Origin: Marsupella aquatica | Taxonomy: Eukaryota > Marchantiophyta | Reading direction: 5' to 3' | Length of the DNA stretch: 64,000 nt | Assembly (NCBI GenBank): GCA_973895155.1 | Contig: OZ316897.1 | Span: 12,028,001-12,092,000 of the forward strand | Shown: positions 13,893 through 26,637 of the stretch, in pieces | Layout: each line of letters opens with the position of its first letter | Numbering within the stretch: position 1 is the first letter of the stretch | Translations under genes and position numbers: made by a program | The notes under the pieces: generated by a model | What the model was told of the DNA's origin: nothing | What the model saw: only the letters and a program-made list of their open reading frames with translations | Database searches by the model: none

Positions 13893-15360
13893 TACTTGGC
13901 TCTCATGTCCAGTTTACATAGGTGGATTGGCTACTTGACTCTCATGTCCAGATTACATGGGTGCGGGAGTCCTACTCAAAGTTAATATAATGTGATCTGT
14001 TGGGGACTCCCCATTACTTGTACATCAACATATGTACGACTCTGAACACTCTTTGTGTTACAGTACCTTAATTGTCGCTCAAATTCGCAAAAGTGATTTT
14101 CACTTGCTTCCAGTATTTAGCAGGTGAGCATTTCAAATTTTCCCAGCCAGAAACTTATACTACTTTTCCTGTGTTTGATTGATACATACAGCTAGCCAAA
14201 ACATGTGTTTGGGGCCTAATCCAACAGAAAATATTAGTTTGGCCTCGTATAAAGTTTTTCAGATTGTGGTGTTAGGAATGTAATTCCCTTCCCATTTCCC
14301 CAAACCCTAATTTTTTAGCCCCAAGTTAATGGAATGTCACCTTCTTTTTCTACTTCTTAGGTTCCTGCAATAATGATGAAATAAGGCAATGTCTATGGTT
14401 GGGTGTATTAGCTTTAGACTTCAAGGCAAGAAGAAGAAGAAGAAGAAGAAGAAAAAGAATCATGTAAGTTTGGTGTATGTTCTGATTATTGTCATGCCAA
14501 GATTCAACCTGCAACATGTGTTGTGCTAATTCCATGTCTTGGCCACCCAATTAACCAGCCCCACTATGTGCAAAATGATCCACCTGCATGCCTATAGCAA
14601 CTTCAACCTTGAGCTGCGAAACCCAGTTTCTAGCTATAGAGACTCCTGGAATTGTCTATCAGCATACCCTGCAAAAGTTTTGCCAAAGTCCACCTGACTG
14701 AAAAGTCACTGCCACTTTTGGCAAAAATCAGCAAGGCATGTTGTCTTGGATTAGCTAGTTTCTCACCTAGTCACATATCCCCTAGACAGAACCTCAAAAT
14801 TATCCTTAAGTCTAAGATTATCTAAGTTGCGAAAGTAATCTCTGAAAGGAATCACAAAAGTTCGAAAAGGAATATATTGGGCACGTTCTACTCTACAGAA
14901 CTCCGACGTTCCTTGAAATAGGAAACCCAGTTTTTGCTATAAATACATGTGCAAAGTTTCTGATAATTTTAGTAACCCCTATGAAATCTTGTCTTTTTGG
15001 TCTTTTACTTTAATTGCTTCATTCCTGAAAGGCATTCAATTATTCAAATCATAGGATGCACAAAAGTGGATTTATCTAGAGCCAGTAACCAAAATCCAAA
15101 AATCAGTGAGGACCAAGTTAAGACTAGTTTTATCTTGTAGCGGCCATGACAGCTCCCTATATTGAAACAAGCAATTAAGATTGTCAGGGGTAGGCAAAAA
15201 GTAAAAGAGCACAAGTGGAGAAAAGATAAGATATGCAAAAGAACTAAAGAAGAGCTTTCCCAAGAAAGGCCTCTCTCACAAAGGCTGAACATAATGCTTG
15301 AGACATGACAAGATAGCTTTTAGAGCCGCTAGATGTTAGAGTTGCCTAGTAAAGAGAGTA

Positions 15361-15379
15361 GGGGGGGGGGGGGGGGGGG
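15361..15379 (+). repeat. poly-G tract (G19)
   Basis: There are nineteen consecutive G, then TGGTGG. It has the same run length as the tract at 9886. Confidence 0.9.
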
Positions 15380-16365
15380 TGGTGGACACTGCTTCACTGA
15401 AAAATGACCAATAAATTCTGTAAACAAATGTTGCCTAGGAAAGAGAGAAGGGGGAAGACAACTTTAGAGAGGCCAAACTACCAATTTACTAAGCCAAATT
15501 TTAGTATCCCAAACTGGTTGAAATTAGTAACCTGCCCCTAAACTAATTTAACTATCAGGGTGCCCCCCATTTCATCTGTGATTGGCTTACCTTGATGAAA
15601 TTATCCTGAGATTGCATGCAATTGGTTTGCAGACACAGAAGAGTGTGATTTGTCCATGCCCTCCAACTCCAACTGTATCCTCAACCCCTCCAATTGTATT
15701 CTCACCCTGGACCATATTTCCCTCCAAAAATCACCCGGAACCCAGGTGCCAACTGATGGCTACAAATAATACCTATTGTGTTTCTGGCCCCCTAATTTGC
15801 CCCACTTTTAAGATGGGAGGGGGTTAGCTACTTAGCTTGGACAAATTATGAGTCTCCACATTTCCAAAACCCAATCACATGTCATCTCCTGTCAGTCTAG
15901 TCAGGTTAAACCATAAGTGCACCTATAAAGGGCTATGGGTTACGGGCTACTTTTTCATTATAAAGTGCAGAGGTTGTGGAATGGGCTTGAGCTACATAAA
16001 AGGTGGTGAGTGCAATACCTTTAATTAGCAAGTGCTCCATCTTTTGTGGTGAAACACTTTTCACCACAGGACAGGAATGAGTAGTAGTGAGAGAGGGAAT
16101 GAGGCTTTTATAAGGGCAGGTGTGGTTGAAGCCAACCCACATCTCAACTAGAGTAGTTTGGGGACACTAAAATAAAAATATGGGGACACTAAAATCAAAA
16201 TATGGTATGAGGCTTTTATAGGGGCAGGTGTGGTATGTTGAAGCCAACCCACATACAAACTAGAGTAGTTTGGGGGACACTAAAATAAGAATATGGCTTA
16301 CTAAAAAGGGTCACACAAAGCCCAGAAAAATATGGTTTTCACTGACTGTTCCCTTTCTGTAAGGT

Positions 16366-16630
16366 TTCACATATTTCCCCTTTAAAAAAGGAAAAAGGGT
16401 CACAAAGTAAAATGGAGTAGAGGCATAAGACCAACAAAATATAGAGAGGGTCACAAAGTAAAATGGAGTAGAGGCAGAAGACCAACAATTCACATATTTC
16501 CCCTTTAAAAAAGGAAAAGGGTCACAAAGTAAAATGGAGTAGAGGCAGAAGACCAACAAAATATAGAGAGGGTCGCAAAGTAAAATGGAGTAGAGGCAGA
16601 AGACCAACAAAATATAGAGAGGAAGGAAAC
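16366..16630. repeat. tandem array, ~50-56-bp unit
   Basis: The phrase gggtc(a/g)caaagtaaaatgg, followed by agtagaggca(g/t)aagaccaac, occurs four times. Two occurrences are preceded by ttcacatatttcccctttaa, so the array has a higher-order organisation. Confidence 0.85.
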
Positions 16631-17236
16631 AAATATAGAGAGGAAGGAAAGAGAAAGTCCAGGAAGGACTACAGTCATGAAGAACTTGTCTTGTAAAGTT
16701 TCTGAGGAAGGACTTCAGCCATGAAAACCTTGTCTTGTAAAGTCTCTGAATCTGGTCTCCGATCCGAACGAAGCACAACACGAGAAGAGACTTGCGAAGA
16801 TTGGGACCCAAAACAGATTTTCACATCGGTTCCGTTCCTTTCAAAGATCACTAGACTCGATTAGACTGAAGATTTCTATCGACAAGTCCAGACCAGTTTG
16901 AAGAATTCATTCGAGGCGTGTGTACTGTGTACCATTCGTTCCTTCGTGTCTCCCCTTCCTCCCTCCCTTGCTCCCTCCCTTCGTTCCCGGTCAATTGCTT
17001 GGCCCTGAAGTGGAGAACGCTTTCTGGGCTGTCGTTTAGAGAGGCTCAGGATGACGTTGACGATTCTGTCTGCCAAATTAGATGTTGGGCAAAGTTGGAG
17101 CTCTGGCTTAGATTAGAGCAGAGAGGCATCCGGGCTAATGCATTGCCTTTGTGGGTGGAAGAAGGAAAGAAAGGAAGGAAGGAAGGAAGACCCTTCAATT
17201 TGAGGCTGTTCTCTGTCGTGGCTGAGAAGGAGCGCA

Positions 17237-20200
17237 ATGGATAGCAAGCAGAATGGAAATGGGATGTTGGGCGGTACTGTAGATGATGTGGCGGATGTTC
17301 CATTTCAGTGCGTTTCCAATGATGTTGTGAAGCAAGATGTGTCATCATCGTCCTCCTCCGCCGGACATCTCAGAGAGGGGATGTCGGAATTGATATTTCT
17401 TGGATCGGGATCCTCAACTGGGATTCCGAGTCCCATCTGTTTGATGCAGCCAACTCAACCGCCGTGCTTTGTGTGCCACAGTGCAATGGAAGGTCCGCCG
17501 GAGCTGAATAGAAATTACAGGTACGGCGATTTTCTATGCATGTAGTGCATGGGCAGGCAACTATCTCGTGACAGCTGAAAAGAATCAACGAATAGGTTGC
17601 TTGCTCTTCTTGCTTGAGCAGGAAACGTGCATCTTCCTGTGAGATTGGGACTAGTTCGTAACAAATATTGGCACAAACGCAGCAAATCGGTAGCTGCAGA
17701 TCAATAATGTGGAAGCCGTTTTCTTGGATCTAGCTGAGCTTAAAGGGCTAGTGCTCTCTTCCTCACACTCTTGATTTCTGGAATGTAAAGTTTCTGAATC
17801 TGGTCTCCGATCCAGAATTCGGTTTTGGCCTCTGAATGTTAAGTTTGACATGGCGTACTAACGGAAAGTTGATACAGGTGCAATCCGTCTCTTCTTATCA
17901 ACTATTTACATGAAGATGGGAAGCGTCGATATATTCAAATAGATGCTGGGAAAAATTTCAAGGAACAAGTGTTGCGTTGGTATATCGCACATAAAGTTCC
18001 ACGGTTAGATGCTGTGAGTGCATAAGAGGTGCCCACACTCTTCTACTAATTCGTATGGAATTAGCACAACCCGGGAATCACTGTTTGAAGCCTGCATTTA
18101 CTGTTGCAACTTGATTTTCTTTCTATGTCTCAATATTCTTTGACTTGTCACCGCGTCGGAAGTTGGTGGTTAAATTCCAAAGTAGAGGGTGTGTCCAGGG
18201 TGTGGTGGAATTATATACCCAGAATATCATGTAATTTATAGTTAATGGACAAATGGCTATTCATGCACTGTCCAGGTCATGGAATTAGAGCTAGATTCTG
18301 AAAATGACAACCCTAAGCCATCACTCTCGAACTTCTAGTTCCTGCATTTGATGAACTATTCATTTTTCGTTCATGAATAGAGCAACGTTCATTCATGTCA
18401 ACATTCGAGAACGTTCTATTCATGTCGTTGCTCTATTCATTTTTCCGATTGTACAATGGAAAGAGATTTTGTCAATTTTATTCCCTTAGTTTCATCACCC
18501 GTGTATTTGCACTGATGTTGTTGGTCTAAACTCGTTATTTCTAAATCGTCGGATTTCTGTGCAGCTTATTTTGACTCACGAACATGCAGATGCAATCCTT
18601 GGTCTTGACGATATCAGAGGCGTACAGGCGTACAGCACTCACAATAACATTGAACCAATGCCTATTTTCCTAACCCAGAAAAGCATGGAAAGGTATTGCT
18701 CATCTCCTGATTTCATCCTCCAATATATGTTTTCGTTCACCTTGGCGATTTCGGCTCAGCATGCTGTTTGCTGAGGCTCTCTGAAATACTGTGAGGGAAG
18801 ACGATTTTCTTGATTATACTCGCACGATATGACTGATTGCAGTGTGCAGCAAAAGTTCCCATATTTGGTAAGAAAGCCATTAAAGGAGGGTGAGGAGGTT
18901 CGTCGGGTGGCACAATTAGATTGGCGAGTTATAGAGGCCTCTTTCTCAAAATTTGAAGCCGCTGGTCTTGATATCACGCCATTACCTGTAAGGGAGCCTT
19001 GAAGCAATGAACATTTTGATATAATGTCTATCTTTTGTCCTTTCAGATCTTTTACTAACAGATTTTGATGGCGATGTCTTTCTACTCAAATTCACAACTT
19101 TCTCTCCCTCATGAGCATGATTGTTTATAATTTTCCCTACTGCAACGTATGATTTAGTTGATGAGGGTTGACTGGTTGGAGATGATGATAGTTTGAATTT
19201 GAGATTAAGGTAGAGACTTGTGTCCATCGATTCCAGGTTATGCATGGAGAAGACTATATTAGCCTCGGGTTTCTTTTTGGAAGAAAGTCGATCGTTGTTT
19301 ACATCTCGGATGTGTCCCGGATACCTGCAAGCACTGAGCAAGGTACTTGATGTTCACTTCTGATCTGCATGAAGAATGCCAGGTTAACAGAGAGAATCTT
19401 TGTTTCATCTGTTGTGCTTTAAGGTACTACTTTGTGGTGTTTAGAAGGTACGAAGTTCTGATTTCATTGAAATCTGAAATCTGAAATCTGAAATCTGATA
19501 TCTGATATCTGTCGGCCCTCTCCAGAGATATTTAGAGCAGGTGCAATTGAGGTACTTGTCATCGATTGTTTGTACAAGGTGCATATGGGACCTTTCCAGT
19601 GGATTACGCTTTGGTTTGTGAACTTTCTGCTTGGCGAGATTCTTTCTCCAGAAGTGTGTCTAAGTTGCGTGCTTTTTGAAACAGAAAGGCCCGCACAACA
19701 CTCACTTCTGCTGGGATGAGGTAATCTGCACTCAGTACCTTCTTGAACAGTATACTAGTATCAACCTATAGATCACTTCAAGGGAATTTGTGCTCGCTAT
19801 TCTTCAATCCCCTTTCAGTATTTCTTCTCGTTACAAATACTCAGTAGCTCACAATTGTCTAAATTTTTGTTGGCATGGTGATATTTTTAGAGTTTAAGTG
19901 CAGTGAAAAGATTGCGCCCAAAACGTGCCTTCTTTGTTGGTATGACGCATGACTTTTACCATGAACGGGAGAATTCGGAGTTGGCAGACTGGTCTAAAAG
20001 GTAATTGTCAATGACTGACAATAAATATTATAGAGAATGTGCTCAGTTATTGCTGTAACAAAGCTTGATGTGTGGTCTTAAAAGTCTCCTACAGTTGCAG
20101 ACACAGACACAGACACAGACACAGACAACCTGATGAATATCTAAGTCCACCGCAAACGATAACCTTACGACTTGTCTTGTTATTAATGGATGGTTTCCCC

Positions 20201-20262
20201 GCAGGGAGGGCATTGATGTGCAGTTAGCCTACGATGGGATGAGGGTGCCAGTGTCGATCTGA
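17237..20262 (+). CDS. metallo-beta-lactamase-fold hydrolase (PhnP / C777.06c-like)
   Basis: I assembled nine exons with GT-AG junctions and matching phases: 17237-17520, 17878-18013, 18565-18692, 18843-18987, 19237-19342, 19526-19578, 19685-19720, 19891-20000 and 20205-20262. They give 351 residues. Motifs: LIFLGSGSSTGIP (start of fold), a CFVC Cys pair near residue 75, YRCNPSLLINY, LTHEHADAILGLDDIRG with H145/H147/D149, VMHG (H234), VVYISDVSRIP (D256), KGPHNTHFCWDE and GMTHDFYH. This is the plant family usually annotated 'putative hydrolase C777.06c', related to PhnP phosphodiesterases. The usual final His of HxHxDH is Ala150, which I recall as normal for this subfamily. The substrate in plants is unknown. 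Intron 2 holds a 15-bp hairpin (18373-18440). Confidence 0.93.
18373..18440. repeat. 15-bp perfect inverted repeat in intron 2 of the hydrolase gene
   Basis: atgaatagagcaacg at 18373-18387 is the exact reverse complement of cgttgctctattcat at 18426-18440. The 38-base loop contains further related phrases (ttcattcatg, ttctattcatg). Confidence 0.85.
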
Positions 20263-20995
20263 TATTTGCCACCGTCTCTAGTTACAAATTGGGCAGTTCC
20301 TTCATTGTGATAGGATTGGACACATTGTCTTAAAAGTTTTAATACCTTGCTAGATTGAATTCTTAGACATTCTATTTTGCTGCTGAATGTTATACAATTG
20401 TCAGTACACGGACCTGTACTTTGGCAGCAAGGTCCAACAGCACGTGGATTATTCTTTCCCCATGTTTTGAACATAGCATCAATGTACAAGGGCAGTTTAT
20501 ACTCGAACTTTTAATTCTGATTTCTGTTAGTACGTTTCTTATTGGATCTGTGTAGCTCTGGATAGGACTCGTGAAATTGTCGGCCAGCTTAAATGACTTT
20601 TCTATCCTAGAGCCCAACGAGGAAATAGTTTTTAGTAAACGTCTGTGCTGTTAAAGCAACGTAAATGGTCATGACACTACAGTAGCCTTGTGAAAAGAAA
20701 TGGGATTTAGCCTTCCGAATATAATAGGAAAAGACCAGGAATCTCCAATAAATAAGGTTATGGACTCCAGCCAAGCCTCTGTTGTGACCCCCCAGGCAGG
20801 GCCCTACCATCTTAGAGAGGCGCTGGAGTCTCCAGGAAGCAGCGTTCCTCTCCCGGCAGGATTTACGCCCTCTTGTGGAGTTTTGAATGCGTTGTACCAA
20901 TTCTAGCTTAGAGGGCATCCTCTTAACTGGTTGTGACTGAAATCTTAAATATGGTTAATTGTTTAATCCGTCAACATGAAGGCTGGGAGGACCAA
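20263..20995. other. intergenic between convergent hydrolase and GDSL genes
   Basis: No coding family is recognised. The two flanking genes converge here, so the stretch should hold both 3' UTRs. No canonical AATAAA close to either stop stood out. Confidence 0.4.
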
Positions 20996-23407
20996 CTAGA
21001 TAGCCATCAGGATAAAGCTTTCAGTGAAATTTAGCCCTATGAATTTGCTGAAATCAAGCTTGCACTCTATTGACATGTTGACGGGAGGGTCTAAAAACTT
21101 TCCAGTAAGAAGTAGTTCTGCAGTAACTCGATTGAAAGCATCAGTGTAATGAATGCCATCCCAACTGATGTAATCACTTGGGTTATTGCAGGACTCCGCT
21201 GACACAGTGACATTATTTAGGATGCCTGTTCTTGAGCACTGCACTGATGAATCGTAATTGTGTTGTCCGCCAACTCCAAAACAAGCATAGCAAACCTTGG
21301 AAGAGATTGCCATCACAGAAGTCTCTAATTTACTCGATCGAATAACAATCAGCGACGGAGAAAAAGATTGAAGTGGAGTATGGAGTGACGGAGTCAAACC
21401 AATCTAGCAAAAACTGAAGGGCGACAGTGAGGCTATAAAGACACATTGGCTCAGGGGAAAATATGAATAATCTCTCCGCCCCCCAAAACGGTCCTGTTTT
21501 TAAAAACGAATCTCAACGTCGTGAAGCAATATCTTGGAGAGGAATTGCTATGGTGAACTGAAGATAAAGTACAAAAAGCAAACGTGCCCTTCCTTGCGCT
21601 TTTACCCGTTTGCACAATTTCAAGTTCAAATGGGTTTCCACGGTGGAAAGTTATCTGATGCTTTGTATTATTTTCAGAATAAGACAAGTAATTCAGAACT
21701 GAGGGAGTCGTAAAACTAAATTTTGTTTCCACAATGCGATTCGTGTAAGAAAGGGTTGGGGGTGCGGGGATATGGAGCGACATAACAATCCTGAAACAGA
21801 TTCTTAGAAAAAGGTAACACTTTGTACAAAATTCTACTTCGTTCACACTCCAGTTGGGATGACCATGTGGGATGAGGTGAGCAGGGATAATCCTTCCTAG
21901 CTAAAAATCACAAAACCATTTATCAAGGTTTAAACTCACTTGAATGCCTCGAATGATGGACTGCACAATTCGAGGGACAATTGTTGCAATAACTCTGCTT
22001 GGTGAAAGGCTGTCTAAAGTGTAAGCAAATGTTAAGTCGTTTCTTCCAAACGACAGGATGTAGAGACCTTTGCTGAAGACAGTATCTTCTGGAAGCGAAC
22101 TTTTGTACTGAGAAGGTATCCCTGCACCACGGATATAAAAATAAGATTGTGTATATAATTGTATGTACATTCATGTATAATACTTGATTCTTACAGGGGC
22201 CCCATTCTGCTTTCGAAGAAATGCTTTCTGCCGGCTTGTTTGGTTACTAGAGTGCTGTAAAACCTTGCGAGTGGACATTTCATACCACAGAACGCCGTAA
22301 GCAGCATTTATTAACTCCCATGGGCGTTGGTCATATCCACTACCCAAAATGACATACTTCGTAAAAAATAAACGATTTGCAGATCCCGTGTCAGCACCCT
22401 TGCAAGGTTTGATACTCCCTGCGGATCTGTCCAGAGAGTTCATGGACATTCAGGATCGGGTTGGGAACAAAGCACAAGGGCAAACTTTTTCCTGTTCATG
22501 ATCAATTCCAGCTCCTCAATCCTGTCCTTCACACTGTCGGGAAAACGGGACTGCATTGAAGAGAGTATGTTCAAGGGGCGGGAGAGATGAGGTGAAGGAT
22601 ATTCTCACCGGGGTTCTGCTTTGCGGCCTGCGCGAACAATTTGAACCTCGAGAACTGCGCTACTTGGAAATCCAGATGAAAGGGTACAGAAGGGGCTTCG
22701 GCTGTAGCAGTTGCTCCTGATACCGCGAAGTTGACCCCATAGCGGAAGTCTGGTGCTATGCTCTGCAGATACCCAGTAAGCAGAGGGTACCCAGATGCCA
22801 GAGCTGAACCACAACACGGAGAGTCCATTATCACACAGAACCTACAAAACTTTGAAAGCGGCAATTGAACGCATGCCAGAAAGTGCTGTGACACTGGATA
22901 ATGTTTAACTCAGGTAGTTTGTCAAGTTTTGTTCATGACGCAGGGAAATGCGCCCGTGGAGAGTCTGGCCGGGTTCTCGAGTTCCTCCCGTCCAATCTTT
23001 GCCTCTCTGCATGCCAGGGTCTAGAATCGTGTATAGCTCACACAGCTCTGCATTGCTACTGCACGGAAGAGGTAGCACTCACCGAGGAAGTCGACCACGA
23101 GGCGTCCATCAGAAAATCGGAGTGCATTACGGCCGAAGAAAGTGTTTCCGTATGGTGGGTTCTCCGAAGCAAAGAGTCCCGGGAGCGCAAATGGCCCAGA
23201 GCCCGTGTCACCCAGAGATGTTCCAAAGCTGAAGAAGCCCGTCGGGCATTGGAACACCGAGGAGGGGATCTCGATCATTAACGCTCTTCCCCGAGGAATG
23301 ACCATCATCCACAGCATTGCAACGGCGATGACAATGTTCAGGTGCACTCCAAATTGGGAGCTGGAAAGGAACTGAATCGGTCCTCTTTGAACTGGGATCG
23401 ACATCAT
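20996..23407 (-). CDS. GDSL esterase/lipase lacking its middle segment
   Basis: Four minus-strand exons join in phase: 23407-23083, 22803-22609, 22121-21940 and 21295-20996, giving 333 residues. The N-terminus has a hydrophobic signal-like stretch (about residues 21-38). Block I is FSFGTSLGDTGS (nucleophile S64; the usual GDS is GTS), followed by PPYGNTFFGR and RFSDGRLVVDF. Block II is NFAVSGATA, block III LSFGRNDLT (N201) and block V SWDGIHYTDA (D280/H283). All catalytic blocks are present. However, the roughly 90 residues normally between block III and block V (the LY.LGAR...PLGC region) are not found in any minus-strand frame of 21296-21939. It is either a shortened enzyme, a gene with a deleted exon, or a decaying copy. 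Secreted GDSL enzymes act on cell-wall or lipid esters; the substrate is unknown. Confidence 0.85.
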
Positions 23408-23467
23408 CCAGCAGGAAGAAACTTGACCTTGATCTAATTCTTTCCGGATTCACAGGAGCCAAAACAG

Positions 23468-24830
23468 GATCATCTCAATCAGTAATTCAGGTCTATTCTG
23501 CAGCGATTTATGATCGAATTGCCCTCCGTGTCCACTTCTACCTCCAGGATCATCTCAATCAGTATTTCAAGTCCAGTCTGCAGCGATTCATTCTTGAGAT
23601 GTCCCTTGTTGAGCGCTTCATCAGGCAAGCTCATGAAATGCACCGCACACAGCTGCCTCAGCAGTGTGCGGAGATCTATTCGAGGAATCAAGCCTTCACA
23701 GTTCATCACAAATTCTTACCCCAATTGCCCTCCCCCCACTTCTACCACTCCTAGGATCATCTCAATCCGTAATTTAGGTCCGTTCTGCAGCGATTCATTC
23801 TTGAGATGTCCCCTGTTGAGCACTTCATCAGACAAGCTCATAAAATGCACCGCACAGTGCTGCCCTGAGCAGTGTGCGGAGATCTGTTCAAGGGCTCAAG
23901 CTTTCCAGGTTTATCACACAAATTCATGTCCAAATTGCCCTCCCTGTCCACTTCTCCCACTCCCATGATCATTTCAATCAGTAATTCAGGTCCACTCCGC
24001 AGCAATTCATTCGTGAAATGTCACCTGTTGAGCACTTCGTCAGGCAAGCTCATGAAATGCACCGCAGAGAGCTGCCTCAGCAGTGCGCCGAGATCTGTTC
24101 AGGGAATTAAGCCTTCACGGCTTATCATACAACTTCATGTCCAAATTGCCCTCCTTGTCCTCTTCTACCACTCCCAGGATCATCTCAATCAGTAATTCAG
24201 GCAATTCATTCGTGAGATGTCCCCCGTTGAGCACTTCATCAGGCAAGCTCATGAAATGCACCGCACACAGTTGCTTCAGCAGTGTGCTGAGATCTGTTCA
24301 AGGAATCAAGCCTTCACAGTTCAGGGCACAAATTCATGTCCAAATTGCCCTCCCTGTCCACTTCTCCCACTTCCAGGATCATCTCAATCAATAATTCAGG
24401 TCCATTCTGCAGCGATTCATTCTTGAGATGTCCCCTGTTGAGCACCTCACCCGGCAAGCTCATGAAATGCACCGCACAGTGCTGCCCTGGGCAGTGTGCC
24501 AATATCTGTTCAAGGAATCAAGACTTCACAGTTGATCACACAAATTCATGTCCAAATTGCCCCCCATGTCCCACTTCTACCACTACCAGGATCACCTCAA
24601 TCAGTAATCCATGTCCATTCTGCAGAAATTCATTCTTGAGATGTCCCCTTGAGCACTTCATCCGGCAAGCTCATGAAAATGCAACCACACGAAGCTGGCC
24701 TGAGCACTTTGCCGAGATTTGTCGAAGGAATCAAGCGTTCCCGGTGCACCATACAAATTCATGTCCAAATTGCCCTCCCCGTCCACTGCTCCCACTGCCA
24801 GGATCCTCTCTGATGTGCCTTCCCGGCTGA
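23468..24830. repeat. tandem array, ~210-bp unit, about 6.5 copies
   Basis: The landmark gatcatctcaatcagtaatt recurs near 23470, 23548, 23755, 23966, 24177, 24377, 24589 and (degenerate) 24799, at spacings of about 200-212 bp after an initial ~80-bp partial unit. Each unit also has ctcatgaaatgcaccgcac and caaattgccctcc landmarks. Units differ by substitutions and small indels, so the array is not recent. It lies directly upstream of the GDSL start and may replace or separate its promoter. Open frames in both strands are by-products of the repetition. Confidence 0.9.
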
Positions 24831-25095
24831 TAAGAACTCATGTGGCGTTTAAACGCTCCACCCAGTACTGTCACAGGTACATCTCCCAATATGAAAATGC
24901 AAAATCTCTTCCTCGTTTTTGGGGGTTGCATTGCCTCTTTTTTAGTGTGTGCTATTGGTCCTCTTTGGACCTCTTTTGCTTTCCCTTTCCTTTCGAACAT
25001 GAAATTGCAAAAGGGAAGGTCCTGTGGGTCCACCTCAATCAAGGTCAGAATCGTATCTGCCCATACCGTATCAGTTTTAACAAGCTCAGGGGGTA

Positions 25096-25246
25096 ATCAG
25101 GAATGATTGGCCAAGGAATTCAGTTAATCAGGAATGATTGCCCAAGGAATTCAGTTAATTAGGAATGATTGCCCAATGAATTCAGTTAATCTGGGCTGAT
25201 TGCCCAGGAATTCAGTTAATCAGGAATGATTGGCCGGGAATTCAGG
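25096..25246. repeat. short tandem array, ~31-bp unit, five copies
   Basis: The unit 'aatcaggaatgattg' then '(g/c)ccaaggaattcagtt' occurs five times with small changes; the fourth and fifth are slightly shorter. Confidence 0.9.
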
Positions 25247-26616
25247 GTGGCTTTGCAAAGAAGTATGGGGCATTTTTGACCAGCTTGTTTTTTAAGGTTT
25301 TTTCCACGTTGTTTGAATGGGAGAAGTTGTATGAACATGACTTATCTACTGTAGTTTTCTTGGATTAATTTATGATCGTGAGATCTCCCTAGATTTAAGG
25401 ATAATTGTCAGATTCGGGCTAATGGGGTCTATGGGTGATTCGAACATGCCTACTGGAAGACAAAAAAAACCTAGCCAACTTTTGCAAAAAGTGGTACACA
25501 CTTTTCAAAGTAGTGGAATCTAATCAATTTCTGCCACCAAAAGTTGCACTTCTTGTCCTAAAGATAGACTAGACTTCAGACCAAAAACCTTTTACAAAAA
25601 TTGGGACAACAATGGAGCAGTTACTTCCAAGAATTTGCCATTAAATTTGATCACCAACAGTTCATATCAAGACCTGTCCATTTTGGCTTTACATGAAATT
25701 CAGAGGTCATTTACTCATTTGTATTGAACCCTATCCCAATCCTAGACTAACTAGAGTGGGTCCCCCAAAATGCTTACGCAGGCAGTGTAATTTTGGCTAA
25801 AATTTACACCTCCTCCAGAAGTGGTATTCTGGAAGAACCTCCCGGTTTCTACTCATTTTCCTACATTGGCTAGAGTGGGTCCCCAGGCAGTGTAATTTTG
25901 GTCAAAAGTCTATCTCAAGAGGTGGTATTTTGAGAAGAACCTTCTGTTGGTACACTATTAAAATAAATCACTACAGTATCTCACCATATTTTTTAATCTA
26001 ATTGGACCCGCGGATCAGGTATCGGAAAACACCAGTGACCTCTCTTCTTGTAAAGTCACAAAATAAGTATTTCAGGTCAGCATTTCCTTGGGCCCATTGC
26101 TTGCTATGTAACATTAGTAAACACCACACCTGAATGGGCCTGGAGTTCTTGTAAAGCCATTTGCAACAGTTTCCATTCACTATACAGTCCATATTTAATT
26201 TCACTAGGAATGAAAGGAAATAATGGGCCCCTGACCTCTTGTAAAGCCACCCTCAGACAGGGAGTGCAATTGTTAATTTGAATCTACATGCTGGACTCTA
26301 CCTGGAGCTTCTCTAATGCCCTGTTCCATCTTCACGGGAACAAAACCAGAACTTTAGGTGTTCACGATGGGAGAAATAGAGGCAAACAAATTTGTACATT
26401 TTTTGTTTTTTGTTTTTGTCTTGAAGCACCCTATTAGTGACCAAGTACAATCCAATAGGAGATTCAAAGGCGGGTAACCCCAGAAATAAGTACCACAAGC
26501 CAGCAAGTTGGAAGTGCATAATAGGCCTTGTTCATAAAGATAACATGGGTTTTATGTTTTGGTAATTAATATTTAAATGAAATAGAATAAGTGGAATTCT
26601 ATGAAACCCCACTTAG
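25247..26616. other. intergenic, no gene recognised
   Basis: AT-rich sequence with no family-like frame. A phrase agagtgggtcccc with cagtgtaattttgg occurs twice (near 25754-25797 and 25871-25902), an old local duplication. Confidence 0.5.
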
Positions 26617-26637
26617 AAAGGGAATTGTCAGTCACAA

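Larger units (their letters stand above)
13966..17236. other. intergenic with simple repeats
   Basis: No gene is recognised. It contains an AAG microsatellite (about 14427-14455), a G19 run (15361-15379), a ~50-56-bp tandem array (16366-16630) and, at the right end, the promoter and leader of the hydrolase gene. A 29-bp phrase (gtaaagt.tctgaatctgg with tctccgatcc, near 16737) recurs inside intron 1 of that gene (about 17786) with one mismatch. Confidence 0.5.

Noticed and set aside
22171-22449. 92-codon minus-strand frame inside the GDSL gene
   Set aside because: It falls between two well-supported GDSL exons and does not resemble the missing GDSL segment.
23480-24830. many frames of 60-160 codons in the ~210-bp array
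   Set aside because: They arise from repetition of the unit; the peptides repeat with the DNA and match no family.
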